DNA from: Micromonospora luteifusca | GTDB taxonomy: Bacteria > Actinomycetota > Actinomycetes > Mycobacteriales > Micromonosporaceae | Length of the DNA: 64,000 bases | NCBI RefSeq assembly: GCF_016907275.1 | Contig: NZ_JAFBBP010000001.1 | Coordinates: 6,996,001 to 7,060,000, forward strand | Direction of reading: 5' to 3' | Part shown: one piece after another, positions 60,263 to 64,000 of the stretch | How positions within the stretch are numbered: the first letter of the stretch is position 1 | Layout of the letters: each line of letters starts with the position of its first letter | Position numbers and translations under genes: made by a program | The notes under the pieces: generated by a model | What the model was told of the DNA's origin: nothing | Databases searched by the model: none | The model's input: the letters and a program-made list of their open reading frames with translations, nothing else

Positions 60263-60358
60263 TCGAAGGTCTCGCCCGCCCCGGAAACCGGGGCCGCGTG
60301 GCCGGATGCGGAACGCACCAGTATGTCGACCACGACATTGGGGGCTACTCCCCTTCGC
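60263..60358 (-). promoter_or_regulatory. yybP-ykoY (Mn2+) riboswitch
   Basis: Read on the minus strand, the leader has the two conserved strands: GAAGGGGAGTAGCC at the 5' side and GGCGAGACCTTCGA at the 3' side, closed by CGAAGG/CCTTCG. The central part has GTCGACATACTGGTGCG. By family knowledge Mn2+ docks the two arms and switches the downstream gene on. It lies 68 bases upstream of the GDT1-type exporter. Confidence 0.9.
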
Positions 60359-60410
60359 GCGACCAGCCTATCCGATCACCACCGACCCGGTCCGGCCTGG
60401 GTGGGCACCC

Positions 60411-61382
60411 TCACCGTGCCCGCGCCAGCGTGACCCCGAAGAGCCCGTCCACGTCGGTCCAGAACTCCGTCGTGACGAAGCCGGCCGTGGTCAGCTCCGC
60501 GGCGATCCCTTCCGGGTGGAACTTCGCCGAGACCTCGGTGCGGAGCTCCTCCCCCGCGGCGAAGTCGACGGTCACGCCCAGCATCCGCACCCGCACACGC
60601 ATCGGGCGGGTCGCCCGTAACCGCATCTCGATCCACTCCTGGGTCGGATCCCAGCGAGCGACGTGCTCGAACGCCCCCGGGTCGAAGTCGGCGCCCAACT
60701 CCCGGTTGATCACGTACAGCACGTTGCGGTTGAACTCGGCGGTGATCCCGGCGGCGTCGTCGTACGCCGGCACGATCACCGACGGGTCCTTCACCAGGTC
60801 GGTGCCGAGCAACAGCCAGTCGCCAACCTCCAGCGCGGCGCGCATCGCCGCCAGGAACTCGGCCCGCTCAGCGGGCAGCAGGTTGCCGATGGTGCCACCG
60901 AGGAACACCACCAGCCGACGGCCGCCGGTGGGCAGCCGGTCCAGTTGCCTGGTGAAGTCACCCACGATGCCCCGCACCCGCAAACCCGGATAGTCGGCGG
61001 CGATCTGGGCGGTGGACCCCCGCAGCGCGCTCACCGACACGTCGAGCGGGACGAACGTGCCCAGCCCGCCCCGACGGGCGAACGCGTCCAGCAGCAGCCG
61101 AGTCTTGTCCGACGAACCGGAGCCCAACTCGATCAAGGTCTTGGCCCCGGTCAGCGCCGCGATGTCGGGGGCGTGCTCGGCCAGCACAGCCCGCTCTGCC
61201 CGAGTCGGGTAGTACTCGGGCAGCCGGGTGATCTCCTCGAACAGCTCGCTGCCCCGGGCGTCGTAGAACCACTTCGGGGGCAGCCACTTCTGCCCGGCGC
61301 TCAGACCGGCCCGGACATCGTCGCGCAGGCCGCGCTCCAGGTCACGCTCTTCGAGATAGATCTCCAGCGGTTCCGCGGTCAT
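60411..61382 (-). CDS. egtD: L-histidine N-alpha-methyltransferase EgtD
   Basis: A 323-residue enzyme that trimethylates histidine to hercynine with SAM, the first step of ergothioneine synthesis. Features: KWLPPKWFYDARGSELFEEI near the start, SAM loop IELGSGSSDKT, FLGGTIGN, and the histidine-binding region YVINRELGADF. I chose the ATG at 61382, with GAGAGG upstream; 61406 would add eight residues. It is the last gene of the egt operon. Confidence 0.95.
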   Translation of the reverse strand: MTAEPLEIYLEERDLERGLRDDVRAGLSAGQKWLPPKWFYDARGSELFEEITRLPEYYPTRAERAVLAEHAPDIAALTGAKTLIELGSGSSDKTRLLLDAFARRGGLGTFVPLDVSVSALRGSTAQIAADYPGLRVRGIVGDFTRQLDRLPTGGRRLVVFLGGTIGNLLPAERAEFLAAMRAALEVGDWLLLGTDLVKDPSVIVPAYDDAAGITAEFNRNVLYVINRELGADFDPGAFEHVARWDPTQEWIEMRLRATRPMRVRVRMLGVTVDFAAGEELRTEVSAKFHPEGIAAELTTAGFVTTEFWTDVDGLFGVTLARAR

Positions 61383-61430
61383 CGGTTCGCCTCTCTGCTC
61401 GATCAACCGTTGCGTGCCCGACCGGTGCGC

Positions 61431-62177
61431 TCACCGCATCGGCAGTGGACGTACCAGCACCTCGCCCGCGGTGGCGGTGACCACATGCCCCTCGGGCACC
61501 GCCCGCCACCCGGGGTCGTCGTCGTGCGGCTCGGAGGCGAGCAACACCGAACCCGGCGCCTCGCGTACCGACAAGGCGTGCCCGGCCACGCTGGCCACCG
61601 CCCGGCGCCCATCGGTGAGCAGCAGATTGAGCCGTGACCCAGGGGCGGCGGCGGCGACGTCGGCCACCGTCCGACCGACCGCCTCGGCCGGATCCTCACC
61701 AGCGCGCAGCCGGTGCCGCACCAGTGCCCAGAGCAACGCCGAGTCGGTGGCGGCGTCCAGGGTGAGCAGGTCACGCACCGGCAGGTCGGCGGCGAGCGGC
61801 ACCACCGCGTCCGGCCAACCGCGGACCACACCGTTGTGGCTGAACAGCCACCGCCCCTCGGCGAAGGGCGCGGCGGCGCCGTCGAGCACTGCCATCCCGA
61901 CGGTGGCCGAACGCACTGCCGCGAGCAGCGCGCCGGTACGGGTCACCGCGGCGAGCTGAGCGATGGTCGGGTCACTCCAGATCGGCTGCGCCCGCCGGTA
62001 GCGCACCGGCTCACCGTCGCCCGGATACCAGCCGACGCCGAACCCGTCGGCATTGATGGTGCCGCCGCCACGCATGTCGCGGGGCGCCCACGACTGCCGC
62101 ACCAGCGAGTACGCGGGGTCGAACAGAACCTCGGCCAGAGTGACCGGCGGCCCCAGGTAGGCCAGGTGGCGACACAT
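61431..62177 (-). CDS. egtC: Gamma-glutamyl hercynylcysteine sulfoxide hydrolase EgtC
   Basis: A 248-residue class II glutamine-amidotransferase-fold enzyme. It begins MCRHLAYLG, so Cys2 becomes the N-terminal nucleophile after Met removal. INADGFGVGWY and FSHNGVVRGW are the other active-site segments. It removes glutamate from the EgtB product. The ATG at 62177 has GAGG upstream; the open frame continues much further but the nucleophile fixes the start. Between egtB and egtD. Confidence 0.94.
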   Translation of the reverse strand: MCRHLAYLGPPVTLAEVLFDPAYSLVRQSWAPRDMRGGGTINADGFGVGWYPGDGEPVRYRRAQPIWSDPTIAQLAAVTRTGALLAAVRSATVGMAVLDGAAAPFAEGRWLFSHNGVVRGWPDAVVPLAADLPVRDLLTLDAATDSALLWALVRHRLRAGEDPAEAVGRTVADVAAAAPGSRLNLLLTDGRRAVASVAGHALSVREAPGSVLLASEPHDDDPGWRAVPEGHVVTATAGEVLVRPLPMR

Positions 62178-62217
62178 CAGCGCACCTCGCCCGCCGGGCC
62201 ACCGGACGTGCGGCACC

Positions 62218-63555
62218 TCACCGGTACGACTCCTCCGGTCGGGCGTCACGGGCGCAGCGGAAACCGCTGAAGATCTGCCGGCGGATCGGATAGTCCCAGT
62301 TGCGGAAGGTGCCCCGACAGGCCGAACGGTCGGTGCCGAACGAGCCACCGCGCAACACCCGGTAGTCATCACCGAAGAAGACCTCCGAGTACTCGCGGTA
62401 GGGAAACGCGGTGAAGCCCGGATGCCCCGTAAACGTGGTCGACGTCCACTCCCACACGTCACCGATGAGCTGGTGCACGCCCAACGGCGAGGCACCGGCC
62501 GGGTACGCGCCCACCGGCGCCGGCCGCAGATGGCGTTGGTCGAGGTTGGCGTGGGCCTCGGTCGGGTCGTCATCGCCCCAGGGGTACCGGCGGGACCGCC
62601 CGGTCGTCGGGTCCCAACGGGCCGCCTTCTCCCACTCCGCCTCGGTCGGCAACCGCTTACCGGCCCACGCCGCGTACGCCTGCGCCTCGTACCAGCACAC
62701 GTGCACCACCGGCTCGTCGGCGCGGACCCGACTCCACTGGCCGAAACGCCGGTACGACCATTCGTCGCCGTCCCGACGCCAGTGCATCGGCGCGCTGAGC
62801 TGCTCCCGAAGCCGATGCGCCCAGCCGGCCGGGCTCCACCAGCGCTGATCGGTGTAACCACCGTCGGCCAGGAAGGCCGCGTACTGACCATTGGTGACCG
62901 GGGCGGCGTCGATGACGTACGCCGGCAGGTCGACGCGGTGCGCGGGGCGTTCGTTGTCCAGAGCCCACGGGTCGGTGTCGGTGCCCATCATGAAGTCGCC
63001 GGCCGGCACCAGCACCTCACCGCCGACCCGAGCGGACGGCTCGGGCGGCGGCGGAGCGTGCAGCACCGTCGACCCCGAGCGCAGTTGGTGGGTGGCGAGC
63101 ATGGTCTCGTCGTGCTGCTGCTCGTGCTGCACGATCATGCCGAAGGCGAACCCGTCGGCGACCAGCGGCCGCTCGGTGAAAGCCACCGTGTCGAGCAGAT
63201 CGTGCACCTTGTCCCGGACGGTGCCCAGGTAGGCGCGCGCCTCGGCGGGCGGCAGCAGCGGCAGCGCGGGGCGATCCCGTCGCGGCTGCTTGAACGCGTC
63301 GTAGAGCTCGTCGATGTCGCACCGGACCGGCTCGCGGCCCCCGAGGTCGCGGACCAGCCAGAGCTCCTCCTGGTTGCCCACGTGGGCGAGGTCCCAGACG
63401 AGCGGCGACATCAACGGTGAGTGTTGGCGCATCAGGTCGGCGTCGTCGACCACCTCGGTCAGCAGCATGGTGCGGGACCGGGCCCGAGCCAACTCCACCG
63501 CGATCCGCTCACGCAACTGTTCCCCGTCGACGTGCCCCGTCGTACTCGCGGTCAC
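62218..63555 (-). CDS. egtB: Ergothioneine synthase EgtB (sulfoxide synthase)
   Basis: A 445-residue non-heme iron enzyme that joins gamma-glutamylcysteine to hercynine with O2. The DinB-like domain carries the three iron-binding His: H58 in DLAHVG and H144/H148 in HEQQHDE. The C-terminal formylglycine-generating-enzyme-like domain has EVLVPAGDFMMGT, KRLPTEAEWEKAARW, DVWEWTSTTF and RVLRGGSFGT. The start is the GTG at 63555, with GAGGAG seven bases upstream inside a repeat. A longer frame to 63699 only translates the repeat, so it is not used. Confidence 0.95.
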   Translation of the reverse strand: MTASTTGHVDGEQLRERIAVELARARSRTMLLTEVVDDADLMRQHSPLMSPLVWDLAHVGNQEELWLVRDLGGREPVRCDIDELYDAFKQPRRDRPALPLLPPAEARAYLGTVRDKVHDLLDTVAFTERPLVADGFAFGMIVQHEQQHDETMLATHQLRSGSTVLHAPPPPEPSARVGGEVLVPAGDFMMGTDTDPWALDNERPAHRVDLPAYVIDAAPVTNGQYAAFLADGGYTDQRWWSPAGWAHRLREQLSAPMHWRRDGDEWSYRRFGQWSRVRADEPVVHVCWYEAQAYAAWAGKRLPTEAEWEKAARWDPTTGRSRRYPWGDDDPTEAHANLDQRHLRPAPVGAYPAGASPLGVHQLIGDVWEWTSTTFTGHPGFTAFPYREYSEVFFGDDYRVLRGGSFGTDRSACRGTFRNWDYPIRRQIFSGFRCARDARPEESYR

Positions 63556-63560
63556 TGATT

Positions 63561-63700
63561 CACTCCTCGCACTCACCACAGCCCCATCCGTTCGCGACTG
63601 CGGGGCTCGCAACCCCGGCTCACTCCTCGCACTCACCACAGCCCCATCCGTTCGCGACTGCGGGGCTCGCAACCCCGGCTCACTCCTCGCACTCACCACA
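63561..63700. repeat. 60-bp junction repeat, two units plus partial
   Basis: Two identical 60-base units (63561-63620, 63621-63680) and a partial unit (63681-63700) fill the egtA-egtB junction. On the minus strand each holds GTGAGTGCGAGGAGTGAGC and TTGCGAGCCCCGCAGTCGCG, the same core as at 12131-12242. The stop of egtA lies in the first unit (TGGTGAGTGCGA). Because 60 is a multiple of three, the repeat can be read in the egtB frame, giving the spurious RSEPGLRAPQSRTDGAV series. Confidence 0.88.
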
Positions 63701-64000
63701 GCCGCCTTTCCGCGGCGGCCAACCGCCGTCGTACGCCTCGGTGGATCTCGTCGTGGATGCTGGCCGGCAGGTCCAGCCGGGGCAGCGTGGTCAGGGCCAG
63801 TTCGAGCAGCGCCGCCGCGGCGGCAGCCAGCGCCGGGTCGGCGAGGCCGTGGCGGGCGGCTGCCGACCAGCGGTGCGCCACCGGTGCGGCGATCGCGTAC
63901 GCCCCGCGCACCGTGCCCGCGTCGGTGAACAGGGCGCTCAGCACCGCCAGCGGAAGCCGCCAGTCCCGGTCGGGTTGGGCGTCCAGGTAGCGCAGTTCCA
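63693..64000 (-). CDS. egtA: Glutamate-cysteine ligase EgtA, C-terminal fragment
   Basis: The last 101 codons of a gene that begins beyond the right edge. It reads ELRYLDAQPDRDWRLPLAVL, which matches the C-terminal region of EgtA/GCS2-like glutamate-cysteine ligases, then a helical end with IHDEIHRGVRRRLAAAERRLW. EgtA makes gamma-glutamylcysteine for EgtB. Its position directly before egtB supports the call. The catalytic part is not visible. Confidence 0.82.
   Translation of the reverse strand, partial: ELRYLDAQPDRDWRLPLAVLSALFTDAGTVRGAYAIAAPVAHRWSAAARHGLADPALAAAAAALLELALTTLPRLDLPASIHDEIHRGVRRRLAAAERRLW

Noticed and set aside
63556..63699. Extending EgtB by 48 residues to an upstream start
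   Set aside because: The extension is only the 60-base junction repeat read in frame; the same repeat is non-coding at the divIVA locus, and a good ribosome site precedes 63555.

Overview
The window is about 72% GC, uses many GTG/TTG starts with strong GGAGG ribosome binding sites, and has long shadow frames on both strands. Gene content (DivIVA, ergothioneine cluster, DUF5999, DUF881/small basic protein, DUF574 methyltransferase, DUF4012) points to an actinomycete, most likely Micromonosporaceae (Micromonospora-like). It looks chromosomal; I see no phage, IS element, CRISPR array or rRNA.

Layout. 1-5 kb: a secreted protein fragment, an EEP-family hydrolase, a TSUP transporter, an acetyltransferase, peptide deformylase and pabB. 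5-9 kb: gcvP under a glycine riboswitch, and a sirtuin. 9-14 kb: a MerR-PP2C fusion, DUF1905, DivIVA and a two-gene globin operon. 14-20.4 kb: a block on the minus strand with the gene order known from Mycobacterium Rv1822-Rv1830 (pgsA2-like, DUF881, sbp, DUF881, gcvH, garA, ftsR, DUF151 nuclease, merR). 20.6-30 kb: signalling and stress genes (MarR, GAF-SpoIIE phosphatase, Usp), a CorC-like transporter, and a TetR/alcohol dehydrogenase pair.

30.3-39 kb is a selenocysteine module on one strand: formate dehydrogenase fdhA (in-frame UGA read as Sec190, with a SECIS-like hairpin), the Fe-S subunit fdhB, the NrfD-like anchor, tRNA-Sec (selC), selA and selB. Only selD of the pathway is missing from the window.

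39-51 kb holds two near-identical copies of a small secreted transglycosylase-like gene, 9.8 kb apart. Each is preceded by four tandem ECF-type promoter signatures (GGAAT-N18-GTT), eight in total with identical spacing. Between them are an alpha/beta hydrolase, an AbiEii-like nucleotidyltransferase pair, an SDR, a Tat-exported 5'-nucleotidase, a geranylgeranyl-reductase-like flavoprotein and an MFS exporter. A perfect 29-bp-arm stem-loop and degraded relatives sit in the long intergenic stretches.

51-57 kb is a surface-polysaccharide locus (LPVTG surface protein, DUF4012, glycosyltransferase, low-molecular-weight phosphatase, Wzz/BY-kinase). 57-60.4 kb has nhaA, a DUF1622 membrane operon and a GDT1-type manganese exporter behind a yybP-ykoY riboswitch. 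60.4-64 kb is the ergothioneine operon egtA(partial)-egtB-egtC-egtD. A short repeat family occurs at two gene junctions (divIVA and egtB), where it supplies start-region signals.
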